Source of the DNA: Streptomyces guryensis
GTDB lineage: Bacteria > Actinomycetota > Actinomycetes > Streptomycetales > Streptomycetaceae
Assembly (NCBI RefSeq): GCF_021261325.1
Contig: NZ_JAJSBI010000013.1
Location: 1 to 64,000 of the forward strand
DNA: 64,000 nt
Reading direction: 5' to 3'
Of the stretch, positions 24,665-32,780 are shown in pieces. Position 1 is the first letter of the stretch; every line of letters starts with the position of its first letter. The notes below the pieces were generated by a model. The model saw only the letters and a program-made list of their open reading frames with translations, had not been told where the DNA came from and did no database searches. A program made the translations under genes and the position numbers.

Positions 24665-25366
24665 TCAGTCGCCGTCGAGTCTCTCCCTGTGCGAGACCAC
24701 GCCGTGCGCCATGTCGAGGGCGGTGCGGCCCTGTGCGAAGGCGCGGGCGCGCAGCCGGGCCAGTGCCTCTTCGGCATCGATTCCGAGTTGCGCCATGACC
24801 ATGCCGATGGCCTGGTAGACCTCGTCGTGTTCGGTGGCCAGACCGCCCAGCCATGCCTCCCCGCCGTCGTCCTCCCGCGGCAGGGTCGTCAGGGCCAGCG
24901 TCATGACGGCGGCCACGAGCAGGGCACGGCGCAACTCGTCCTCGGTCAGCCCACCCGGGGAGTCACGGTAGAGGTCGAGCGTCCCCACGGTCACCCCGTC
25001 GTCACCCAGCGGCATCGAGTACACGGCCTCGACGCCGACGGCCGCCGCCTGCCGGGCGAACACCGGCCAGCGGTGCATGTCCCGGCCGGCCGTCAGGTCG
25101 CAGGCGAGTACGGGGGTGCCGATCTGGGATGCGTACAGACACGGGCCGTCACCGAGGGTGGCCTGGGCCTCCGCGAGATGCGCGGCCAGCGGGCTGCTCG
25201 CGCCGAGCCGGATGGGCATCCCGTCGCTGCGCAGCGAGACGCTCGCCCCCACCACCGGCAGCAGCTTCACCGCCACCGCGCACAGCCGGGCAGGGATCTC
25301 CCGCGGCCGGGCGTCGCGCACCACTTCGGCGATGACGTCGGCGGCCCTGACTGCGTCCACGGCCAT
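24665..25366 (-). CDS. GAF-ANTAR regulator
   Basis: 233 aa from the ATG at 25366 with GGAGGAGG upstream. A GAF domain (residues about 35-150, ASVSLRSDGMPIRLGASS..., YSMPLGDDGVTVGTLDLYRD) precedes an ANTAR RNA-binding helix bundle (about 175-225, EVYQAIGMVMAQLGIDAEEALARLRARAFAQGR). ANTAR proteins act as ligand- or signal-dependent transcription antitermination factors. The RNA target is unknown and no two-hairpin site was identified nearby. Confidence 0.9.
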   Translation of the reverse strand: MAVDAVRAADVIAEVVRDARPREIPARLCAVAVKLLPVVGASVSLRSDGMPIRLGASSPLAAHLAEAQATLGDGPCLYASQIGTPVLACDLTAGRDMHRWPVFARQAAAVGVEAVYSMPLGDDGVTVGTLDLYRDSPGGLTEDELRRALLVAAVMTLALTTLPREDDGGEAWLGGLATEHDEVYQAIGMVMAQLGIDAEEALARLRARAFAQGRTALDMAHGVVSHRERLDGD

Positions 25367-25508
25367 CGCCTCCTCCGATCGCAGCGGGGGGCCTGCATCT
25401 GGGGGCGCTGCCCGACTACCCCTGCCCCCAGGGGCGAAACGCCACCCGCGCCCGTCCTGCCCTCGGGGCGCCAGGTACGGGTGCCGCTCACCCAGGTCGG
25501 CGGGCAAC

Positions 25509-25589
25509 CGCCCTAGAGGGGCGCGGGGCTGTATCGACATGCGGCTCCGCCGCGTGGGCGCGACAAGCCACGACGGACCCGCAGTCGCC
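25509..25589. repeat. Dispersed repeat family A, copy 2
   Basis: Same module as at 20658 and 39251, with core ATGCGGCTCCGCCGCG and GGCGCGAC-AGCCACGA. It occupies the non-coding stretch between the GAF-ANTAR and XRE genes (25367-25672), which otherwise holds only other GC-rich repeat debris and the 7-bp tandem array. Confidence 0.8.
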
Positions 25590-25613
25590 ATACAACCGCA
25601 CCCGGCAGCCAGT

Positions 25614-25660
25614 GCACCGCGCACCGCGCACCGCGCACCGCGCACCGCGCACCGCGCACC
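25614..25660. repeat. Tandem 7-bp repeat (GCACCGC)n
   Basis: Six exact copies plus a partial one, just before the XRE gene stop codon. Likely slippage-prone; no coding role. Confidence 0.95.
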
Positions 25661-25672
25661 TGCGTAGCCCCC

Positions 25673-27019
25673 TCACACCGGCGGAGCCGCCGGTGCAGGA
25701 CCCAGGGTGGTGGTGCCCGGCGCCGTACGGTGGCCGAGCCCTGTGCGGTAGGCGTCCAGTGCGGCCTCCACCCGGCCGGTACGCCGCAGCAGATCGCCGA
25801 GCAGCCGGCACAGGTCGGCCAGGTCACCGGCCGCGCCGGCCCGCTCCAGCATGCTCAGGGCGCGGACGTAGTGCTCCTCGGCGGCCTCGGTGTCGCCGGC
25901 GTCCTCGGCGATGATGCCGAGCAGCCGGTGGGCGGCGGCGGAGTGCAGGGCGCCGCGTTCGGGGCCGAGGGCGTCGCTGAGCATGTCGTGCAGGAGGGCC
26001 GCGGCCTCGTCGGACTTGCCGCGCCGGTGCAGTACGTCGGCGAGCTCGACGGCGACCTGACTGCTGTAGAGGGCGGCGCGCCCCGCGCAGAGCATGTCGA
26101 GGGCCTGCCTCAACTCGGCCTCCGCGCGGTCGAGTTCGCCGTTCTGGGCGCAAACGTAGCCGCGCATCCAGTGGCAGTTGGCGAGTTCGGTGCGGATCTG
26201 GAGGGTGCGGTACAGCTCGGCGGCCTTGGCGAGGGAGGCGTCGGCCTCGGCGAGACGGCCCTCGGCTAGCAGGGTGCGGGCCACCGAGCGGTGCATACGG
26301 GCGACCAGCGCGGGGTTACCGGACCGCGGGGCGAGCGCGAGCGCGAACTCGGCGGCCTGGGCGGCGCGGGCCTGGGCGCCCATGTCCATGTAGGGGCCGA
26401 TGATGCTGGCGTAGAGGAGCAGCAGCGCGTCCGGGTCGTGCAGTCCGCCGCGGTTCAGCTCGTCGAGGGCGGACTCCAGCAGGTAGACGGCGTAGCGGAG
26501 TTCACCGGCCAGGTAGTGGGAGACGGCGCGACCGCGCAGAGCGGGGACGCGGGCGGGCAGCGGTACGTCGGCGAGGGCGTGCTCGGTGCGCTCGAAGTAC
26601 TGCCGGGCGGCCGCCAGCTCTCCCGTGTCCAGGGCGCACTCGCCGAGCCCGAGCAGCGCGACCGCCTGGACGTCGACGAGTTCGTGGCCCTCGGCCTCGG
26701 CGAGCAGCGCGGCGTACTGCTCGGCCGCCTGCTCGGCCTCGCCGCCCGCGAGCGTGCGCTGCGCCTCGGTCAGCCTGAGCCGCAGGTCGGTGGCGAGACG
26801 GGCCGGACGCCCGGTGACCAGCTCGTCGTAGGCGATCCCGAGGCGCTCGGCGATGTGCCGCAGCGCCTCGTCGGAGGGGCGGACCCGGCCGGCCTCCAGA
26901 GTGGAGATGTAGGCGGGGGTGTAGGCGGGCTCCGCCAACTGCCGTTGGGTGAGTCCGCGTTCGGAACGCATCTGCTGGACTCTGCGACCGATGGTCACCG
27001 GATCGTCACGGTCCGACAC
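25673..27019 (-). CDS. XRE-family regulator with C-terminal TPR domain
   Basis: 448 aa, GTG start with GGGGGAG upstream. The N-terminal HTH (residues about 9-62, IGRRVQQMRSERGLTQRQLAEPAYTPAYISTLEAGR) is followed by roughly nine TPR-like helical repeats (for example AEQYAALLAEAEGH, GELAAARQYFERTEHALAD, EEHYVRALSMLERAG). HTH plus TPR is the architecture of RRNPP-type peptide-sensing regulators of Firmicutes and of developmental regulators in Streptomyces. It is divergent from a 52-aa exported peptide gene with an inverted repeat between them. No TTA codon effect was checked. Confidence 0.9.
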   Translation of the reverse strand: MSDRDDPVTIGRRVQQMRSERGLTQRQLAEPAYTPAYISTLEAGRVRPSDEALRHIAERLGIAYDELVTGRPARLATDLRLRLTEAQRTLAGGEAEQAAEQYAALLAEAEGHELVDVQAVALLGLGECALDTGELAAARQYFERTEHALADVPLPARVPALRGRAVSHYLAGELRYAVYLLESALDELNRGGLHDPDALLLLYASIIGPYMDMGAQARAAQAAEFALALAPRSGNPALVARMHRSVARTLLAEGRLAEADASLAKAAELYRTLQIRTELANCHWMRGYVCAQNGELDRAEAELRQALDMLCAGRAALYSSQVAVELADVLHRRGKSDEAAALLHDMLSDALGPERGALHSAAAHRLLGIIAEDAGDTEAAEEHYVRALSMLERAGAAGDLADLCRLLGDLLRRTGRVEAALDAYRTGLGHRTAPGTTTLGPAPAAPPV

Positions 27020-27067
27020 GACAACTCCCCCTGAACCTCTTGCCGTTGGCCCCCGCCGACCCCTACG

Positions 27068-27093
27068 TTAAACGGCGTCTTAAGTGCGTTTAA
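27068..27093. promoter_or_regulatory. Inverted repeat in XRE/peptide intergenic region
   Basis: TTAAACG-N12-CGTTTAA with perfect 7-bp arms; the spacer contains CTTAAG. It is AT-rich against a GC-rich background, midway between the divergent starts at 27019 and 27128, and so a candidate operator for the XRE regulator. A direct repeat CTGTTGAGA follows at 27101-27109 and 27112-27120, the second copy overlapping the peptide gene's ribosome binding site. Confidence 0.65.
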
Positions 27094-27127
27094 TACAAAC
27101 CTGTTGAGACGCTGTTGAGAGGTTGCC

Positions 27128-27286
27128 GTGCTCCGACACATCTCCGAGCGTTACGCCCGAGGGTTCGCAGCGGCCGTCGTCGCGGTGGCGGCACTGGTAC
27201 TGGCGGCCAACGCGGGGCCGGCGCGGGCGGCGGACCCGGCGCCGGTGGGTCAGGTGCAGCAGGTCCATCACCACGCGGGTTGGTGA
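27128..27286 (+). CDS. 52-aa exported peptide, candidate signal
   Basis: GTG start with GAGAGG five bases upstream. The N-terminus LRHISERYARG is basic, followed by a hydrophobic core (FAAAVVAVAALVLAA) and a signal-peptidase site after ARA, leaving an 18-residue mature peptide ADPAPVGQVQQVHHHAGW. It is divergent from and 108 bp from an XRE-TPR regulator. Inference: a secreted signal re-sensed by that regulator, or simply a small secreted product. No homologue is recognised. Confidence 0.6.
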   Translation: MLRHISERYARGFAAAVVAVAALVLAANAGPARAADPAPVGQVQQVHHHAGW

Positions 27287-27293
27287 ACCGGGG

Positions 27294-27485
27294 TCAGAAT
27301 TCGGCCGTGTCCAGCTCGAAGCCGAGGGGGGCGGGGAGGGGGACGGTGAGGCCGAGCTTGTGCTTCGTCGTGTGGGACTCGGGAGCCCGGACCTCGGTGC
27401 TGACCTTCGGAAGCACCGCAGGCACCTCGACAACGCCGGCCGCCGTGTCGGACGACAAGCTGGTCCGGGTGGCTCGCTCTCTCAC
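27294..27485 (-). CDS. Small hypothetical protein
   Basis: 63 aa from the GTG at 27485. Third positions are almost all G/C, so the frame looks coding. It reads ...SSDTAAGVVEVPAVLPKV...LGLTVPLPAPLGFELDTAEF. It starts 40 bp after the STAND-WD40 stop on the same strand. No domain was recognised; it might be the tail of a decayed gene. Confidence 0.4.
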   Translation of the reverse strand: MRERATRTSLSSDTAAGVVEVPAVLPKVSTEVRAPESHTTKHKLGLTVPLPAPLGFELDTAEF

Positions 27486-27525
27486 CGGGAAACTGCCCAC
27501 CAGCCGGTGAGCCCCGCCCGGTCGG

Positions 27526-30500
27526 TCACGAACACACCCGGCGGTACGGCGCGTCCGGCACATACGTCCGCCACTGCGCCCGGGTCAGGTCGGCCCCGCC
27601 CGCCCTGGCGCACACCCGCGCGACCGCCTTCGACGGCGTGATCGTGTACGTCTGGAGCGGCACATGCGCGCTGCCCGCGTACAGCGTGCCGCTGTCGGCG
27701 CTGAACGCCACGGTGTCGACGGCCTCGCCCGGTGTCGTCAGCGGCCCGCCGAGCGGCTGCTGGGTGTCGATGTCCCAGAGCTGGAGCGTGCCCGCCTCGC
27801 CGCCCACCGCCAGCGTGCGCCCGTCGGGGCTGACGGCGAGGGCGCTGACCGCTTCCGAGCTGTCGTCGAGGAGGTCGTCGGAGGCGTCGCCGACGGCCGG
27901 TGCGGGGAACACGTTGCGCAGCACCCCGCCCCGCTCCCGGACCTTCCCGTCCCACAGCGCCACCCGGCCCGTCTGGTCCCCGGCCACCAGCCGCGAACCG
28001 TCCGGGGAGAAGGCGAGCGCCCCGATCGGGCTGTCCTGGACCAGGTCCCGTCCGGCGACCTGGCCGCCGGGCAGGGCCGCCGTGCGGTTGTCGCCGACCA
28101 GGAGCTTGCCGTCGGGGCGCACGGCCAGGTGGCTGCTGGAGAGGGCGGGGAGTGCCGCCGTTCTGCGGTGGGTCGTCGTGTCCCAGACCTCGTCGGTCAG
28201 TGCGCCGACGGCCGGGGTGCGGGTGGCGTAGAGCGTGCGGGCGTCCGGGCCGAGGGCGATCGTGATCACCGCCCCGGCCGAGGTCTTCGTCGCCAGGTCC
28301 AGGGTGGTCCGGGTGCTGCCCGGCGCGGCGTCCCAGAGGGTGATGCGCTGCGGGGACGCCTCGTAGCCCGGTGCGGAGACGCCGTACGCGAGCGTCCTGC
28401 CGTCGGGGCCGAACGCGAGCAGCGGCATGGTGAACTCCGCCTGCACCGGCCGGGAGGGGTCGTGGGAGACGGGGAGCGGCGGGGGCGGCAGCATCTGCAG
28501 CAGCCTTCCGTCCCGGGTGGCGCGCAGCTCGACGCGGTAGCCGCCGCCCGTGCGGCGCGCGGTGGCGAGGGTACGGCCGTCGGGGCTGAGCAGCACCTTG
28601 TCCACCGGGTCCGCCCGCCAGGCGGACGTGACGGCCCGCGCGACGTCCAGCGAGTGCACGATGCCGCCCTCCAGGTACCGCAGCAACGGGCGCCCGGGGT
28701 CCCAGGCCGGACTGCCGTACAGGTGCCGGCCGTTCAGGAAGTGCCGGAACACCGGGGCGTCGACGCCCGGCCGCCACACCCTGACCTCCGTCCCGTCGGC
28801 GGTCGCCAGGAACCTCCCGTCCGCACTGAAGGAGGCGTACGTCACCCCCGGGTCCGGCAGGTCGGCCACCTGCTTCCCCGACCGGACGTCCCAGACCCGC
28901 ACCCCGCTGCCGGTCACCGCGGCGAGCTGCTGTCCGGCGCCGAGCGTCAGCTGCGACCGCTCCCGACCGCAGACCCCGCCGTCCCGTTCCCAGCGTCCGG
29001 GCACCGTGCGCCCTGTGTGCAGGTCCCGCACCCGCACAGCACCCGTGAGAGGACACACCGCGACCAGCCGGCCGTCCGTGCTCGGCGCGACGACCGCCGA
29101 GCTCGCCGCTTCCGTCCCGAAGACCAGCTTTCCGTCCGCGGCCGAGCGCACCTGCACCCGCGGATCGTCCATGCCGCTCACGACGTAGGTGGACCCCGCG
29201 AAGTCCACCTGGGAGGACGCGGGCAGCGCTCCGCCGCTCCAGCGGCCGGCCTTCGTGTCCCACAGCCGTAGGCCGTCGTCCCCGTCGACCGCCAGCAGCC
29301 GGCCGTCCGGGCTCGCCCCCGCCACCCGCCCGCTCTGCGGCAGCCGTCCCGAGGCGGTCCGCCGGTGGCCGGCCACGTCCCAGGTGCGCCAGACGCGGCC
29401 CTCGACGCTGAGCAGGGTGCGGCCGGAGTCCGTCAGGAAGCGCGCCGGGCCGTCCCCGGGCGCCGGGTCCTGGAAGGTGTCCACTTCCGGCTGGCCCAGT
29501 GCCCCGAGCAGCGCCCGCCGGGCCTCGGGCAGCCGGGCCACCCGCCAGGCGGCGACGCCGAGCAGCTGGGCGGTGCGCGGGTCGGTCGTACGCAGGGCGT
29601 CGGAGACCTGTGCGACATGGCGGGCCGCCTCGTCGGTGCGCTGCCGCTCGTAGTCCCGGCGCTGGTTCCAGGCGACGAGGCCCGCCACGAGCGCCACCGC
29701 CAGCACGGCCGACACCGTGGCCACCACCGCCCGGGTCCGGCGCACGGCCCGGACCCCGGCCCGGCGTTCCACCTCACGGGCCGCGACGGCGGCGCCCAGA
29801 AACCGCCGTTCGAGCGCGGTCAGGGCCGGATCCCGCTCGTGGTCCGGGAACAGCTCCTCGACGCGGTCCAGGCGCGTGCCCCGGAACAGGGAGCCGGGGT
29901 CACGGTCGTGCTCCAGCCACACCCGGGCCGCCTCGGTCAGGCTCCGGTGGTGCCGCAGCCGCTCGCGGTCCGTCTCGATCCAGCCGTGCAGCCGGGGCCA
30001 GCAGGTGATGAGGGCCTCGTGGGCGAGGTGTACGCCGTCCTCGTCGACGGTCAGCAGCCGGGCGCGGGTGAGGCGTTCGACGACCTGCGGGACGTCGGGG
30101 TCGGCCCATTCGTCCAGTTCGGCGCGGGAGAGGGGACGCCGGGTGTCGGGGATGCCCCGGCCCGGCTCGACCATGCGCAGCAGCAGGGCGCGGGCGGCGC
30201 GGGACTGCGCGGGGGACAGCCCGCCGTACACCTCCTCGGCGCTGGCCGCGATCGCGCCGCGCACTTCGCCGGCCGCCTCGTACGCGGCCAGCGTCAGTAT
30301 GCGGCCCCGGCGACGGCGCCAGGTCTCCAGCAGGGCGTGGGAGAGCATGGGCAGGGCGCCGGGCTGGTCGAGGACCTCGTCGACGATCCGCGCGGTCAGC
30401 TCCCGTTCGACCAGGAGCCCGGCCGCCTGCGCCGGTCTGACGACCGCGTCCCGCAGCTCGTCCGCAGTCATCGGGCCGACGAGCAACCCGGCGCCACGCA

Positions 30501-31275
30501 GGGCGTCCGCCAGTTCGCGGTGCTCGGCGCACCGGGCGTAGAAGTCGGCCCGTACCGCGATGAGCACCTTCAGCCCGCGGTCCGGATCCCGGGCGGCCAG
30601 GAGCAGGTCGATGAAGCGGGCCCGCTCCTCGCGGTCCCGGCACAGGGTGAAGACCTCCTCGAACTGGTCCACCACCACCCAGCTCTCCGGCTCGCCCTCG
30701 GCGGGCGTGAGCAGATGGCCGTAGGTGTGCGCGGGCCGGTCTCCCGGCGTGAGCACCCGCAGCACCGCCGGCGCCCCCCGGGTCGCGATCTCGTCCCTGA
30801 GCCGCGGTATCAGCCCGGCCCGCAACAGCGACGACTTGCCGCTGCCCGAAGCACCGAACAGCACCGCGAACCGGTGGTCGCACACCAGATGGTTCAGCTC
30901 CTCGACCAGCCGGTCCCGGCCGAAGAACAGCGCGCGGTCGTCCGGCTCGAAGCGGGCGAGGCCCCGGTACGGCGGCGACGCGTCCTCGTCCTCCTCGCGC
31001 GCCGTTCCCGCCGCCTCCGCCTCGGCCTCCTTCCAGCGGGCCTCCCACTCCCCGAGATCGGCCGCGCACGCGCGCGCGTACCCGCGGACGACAGCGAGCG
31101 ACGGCAGCCGCTCGCCGGCCGCCGCCTGGGAGAGCGTCGTCGCGGAGAACTGGGCGGTCTGCGCCATCGCCCGGTACGACGGGCTGCCCGCGGCCGTGCG
31201 CAGCTCGCGCAGTTGGTGCGCGAGGCGTTGTACGGGACCGGCCTCGGGATCCACATGTCTTTCGGGTCGGCCCAC
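27526..31275 (-). CDS. HTH-STAND NTPase with membrane helix and WD40 repeats
   Basis: 1249 aa from the GTG at 31275 with AGGAGAG upstream. Domains: N-terminal HTH (about 12-65, LAHQLRELRTAAGSPSYRAMA); STAND NTPase with Walker A FGASGSGKSS near residue 145 and Walker B WVVVDQFEE near 200; a winged-helix/helical linker; one membrane helix near 515-535 (AVVATVSAVLAVALVAGLVAW); then about ten WD40-like blades to the end. STAND proteins are switch-like sensors that oligomerise on ligand binding. The mix of DNA-binding and membrane segments suggests a membrane-tethered regulator. A short ORF follows on the same strand. Confidence 0.9.
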   Translation of the reverse strand: MGRPERHVDPEAGPVQRLAHQLRELRTAAGSPSYRAMAQTAQFSATTLSQAAAGERLPSLAVVRGYARACAADLGEWEARWKEAEAEAAGTAREEDEDASPPYRGLARFEPDDRALFFGRDRLVEELNHLVCDHRFAVLFGASGSGKSSLLRAGLIPRLRDEIATRGAPAVLRVLTPGDRPAHTYGHLLTPAEGEPESWVVVDQFEEVFTLCRDREERARFIDLLLAARDPDRGLKVLIAVRADFYARCAEHRELADALRGAGLLVGPMTADELRDAVVRPAQAAGLLVERELTARIVDEVLDQPGALPMLSHALLETWRRRRGRILTLAAYEAAGEVRGAIAASAEEVYGGLSPAQSRAARALLLRMVEPGRGIPDTRRPLSRAELDEWADPDVPQVVERLTRARLLTVDEDGVHLAHEALITCWPRLHGWIETDRERLRHHRSLTEAARVWLEHDRDPGSLFRGTRLDRVEELFPDHERDPALTALERRFLGAAVAAREVERRAGVRAVRRTRAVVATVSAVLAVALVAGLVAWNQRRDYERQRTDEAARHVAQVSDALRTTDPRTAQLLGVAAWRVARLPEARRALLGALGQPEVDTFQDPAPGDGPARFLTDSGRTLLSVEGRVWRTWDVAGHRRTASGRLPQSGRVAGASPDGRLLAVDGDDGLRLWDTKAGRWSGGALPASSQVDFAGSTYVVSGMDDPRVQVRSAADGKLVFGTEAASSAVVAPSTDGRLVAVCPLTGAVRVRDLHTGRTVPGRWERDGGVCGRERSQLTLGAGQQLAAVTGSGVRVWDVRSGKQVADLPDPGVTYASFSADGRFLATADGTEVRVWRPGVDAPVFRHFLNGRHLYGSPAWDPGRPLLRYLEGGIVHSLDVARAVTSAWRADPVDKVLLSPDGRTLATARRTGGGYRVELRATRDGRLLQMLPPPPLPVSHDPSRPVQAEFTMPLLAFGPDGRTLAYGVSAPGYEASPQRITLWDAAPGSTRTTLDLATKTSAGAVITIALGPDARTLYATRTPAVGALTDEVWDTTTHRRTAALPALSSSHLAVRPDGKLLVGDNRTAALPGGQVAGRDLVQDSPIGALAFSPDGSRLVAGDQTGRVALWDGKVRERGGVLRNVFPAPAVGDASDDLLDDSSEAVSALAVSPDGRTLAVGGEAGTLQLWDIDTQQPLGGPLTTPGEAVDTVAFSADSGTLYAGSAHVPLQTYTITPSKAVARVCARAGGADLTRAQWRTYVPDAPYRRVCS

Positions 31276-31484
31276 GGCGCGCTCTCTCCTCTGCACCACT
31301 GGCGGCTTTCGTACGGCTTTCGTACGTGGGCGAAGTTACGACAACCCGACGTCCGCACAAATTGAGGGTGCCGCTTCACCGGAACCGACTCCGGAATTGA
31401 TTGCCGCGACAACGGCTACGTGCCAATCAACCTTCCGGCTGGGAGCCTTGATCGGGACTTCAGAACCGAGGAGAACAGCACCCC

Positions 31485-31703
31485 GTGTACGGCAGCGTCC
31501 TTCGCCATCTCGGCCTGTCGGCGGTCGTCTCGTCCGCCCTCGCCGCAGCGATCGCGGTCTCCGGGCTGACCTCCCCGTCCGCCGCCTCGCCCGTCGTACG
31601 CCTTCGCCCCGAACGTGCTGCTCCGCCGACAACCACCCCGCGCATGACGTTGATCAGTTCGGTGAAAATCCGTCTCGAGTTTGACGGAAAGCCCTTCAAT
31701 TGA
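31485..31703 (+). CDS. Small exported hypothetical protein
   Basis: 72 aa, GTG start. The signal peptide (LGLSAVVSSALAAAIAVSGLTSPSAA) has strong coding-type codon bias; the mature part of about 38 residues is basic and ends in KIRLEFDGKPFN with weaker bias. Divergent from the STAND gene. Uncertain, possibly decaying. Confidence 0.45.
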   Translation: MYGSVLRHLGLSAVVSSALAAAIAVSGLTSPSAASPVVRLRPERAAPPTTTPRMTLISSVKIRLEFDGKPFN

Positions 31704-31731
31704 ACTCTCAACTTGCCAGTCTTCGTTCCGA

Positions 31732-31756
31732 CGTTCCGGATGTCATGTCCGGAACG
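31732..31756. promoter_or_regulatory. Inverted repeat before NPP1-like gene
   Basis: CGTTCCGGA-N7-TCCGGAACG, perfect 9-bp arms. It lies between the small exported protein and the NPP1-like gene, 25 bp before the latter's ATG. It could be a terminator, operator or leader hairpin. Confidence 0.5.
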
Positions 31757-31781
31757 AGTGGACCGTCGACTGGAGCCCCCC

Positions 31782-32558
31782 ATGCCCCCAGCAGTCAGCA
31801 CCACCAGGCCCCACCGCCTCGCCCGAGCCGCCGCCGTCGCGGGCAGCGCCGCCGCCCTCGCCCTCGCCCTGCCCGGCAGCGCCTCCGCCGGCGTCCTGCA
31901 GAACCTGCCCGAGAACGCGACCTCGTTCGAGAAGAACTTCGAGCCGGTCTACGACTACGACACGGACAGCTGCTACCCGGCCGCCGCGATCGACCCGAGC
32001 GGCAACCTCAACGGCGGTCTGAAGCCGACCGGCCCGATCACCGGCGAGTGCCGCTCCGGCCACCTCGGCCACGCCAACACCTACTCGCGGTCCAAGTGCA
32101 ACAACGGCTGGTGCGGAATCATCTACGCCAGCTACTGGGAGAAGGACGAGGCCTCCCCGGGCATCGGCCACCGTAACGACTGGGAGTGCATGGTCGTCTG
32201 GGTCAAGGACGGCGACGCGAACCCGTCGTACCTGTCGGCCTCCGCGCACGGCGGCTTCAGCACCCACCCCATCGCCGACGTCCCGATGAGCGGGCAGCGC
32301 GTCGAGGCCGTCTACCACAAGGACGGCGCGTCCACCCACGCCTTCCGCTTCGCCAAGTGGGGCGAGACGCCGGAGAACGACACCGGTGCCTGGCACCAGG
32401 AGAACCTGCTCAGCTGGTCCAACCTGGCGTCCGGCCTGCGGGACAAGCTGAACGCCTCCGACTGGGGCAGCGCGAACTTCCCGCTCCAGGACTCCAAGTT
32501 CGCCGACCACCTGAACAAGGCCAAGCCGAGCGGCATCGCCTTCGACCCGTACGCCTGA
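31782..32558 (+). CDS. Secreted NPP1/NLP (necrosis-inducing-like) protein
   Basis: 258 aa, GGAG seven bases before the ATG. The signal peptide ends at ALPGSASA. The mature protein begins NLPENATSFEKNFEPVYDYDTDSCYP and carries GHRNDWECMVVW, the Nep1-like heptapeptide GHRHDWE with His to Asn at one position, plus the paired cysteines (CYP...GEC). NLPs of plant-associated microbes bind membrane glycosphingolipids. The acidic metal-site residues (D, E of NDWE) are kept. Activity of this variant is unknown. Confidence 0.88.
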   Translation: MPPAVSTTRPHRLARAAAVAGSAAALALALPGSASAGVLQNLPENATSFEKNFEPVYDYDTDSCYPAAAIDPSGNLNGGLKPTGPITGECRSGHLGHANTYSRSKCNNGWCGIIYASYWEKDEASPGIGHRNDWECMVVWVKDGDANPSYLSASAHGGFSTHPIADVPMSGQRVEAVYHKDGASTHAFRFAKWGETPENDTGAWHQENLLSWSNLASGLRDKLNASDWGSANFPLQDSKFADHLNKAKPSGIAFDPYA

Positions 32559-32780
32559 CCGGCACCCGACCGACGGACGACGGGCCCGCGGAATTGATTG
32601 CCCCCATGAGCGGGGGTGCCGATCAACTCCCCGCCTGCCAGGCTCTTCACCGGGGCCCCCCGAACGCGGCCGCCGACGCACACTCCCCCCTTCGCGTCGG
32701 CGGCCGCATCGCGTGGGCAAGGCCGTCGCGATGTGGGACACCCCGTCCTCCCGGAGCCCGGCGCCGCCTACGCTGCCCCC

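Noticed and set aside
27115..27510. Overlapping plus-strand frames of 130-170 codons across the short-peptide region
   Set aside because: Arg/Gly-rich shadows; the 52-codon frame has the signal peptide and the coding bias.
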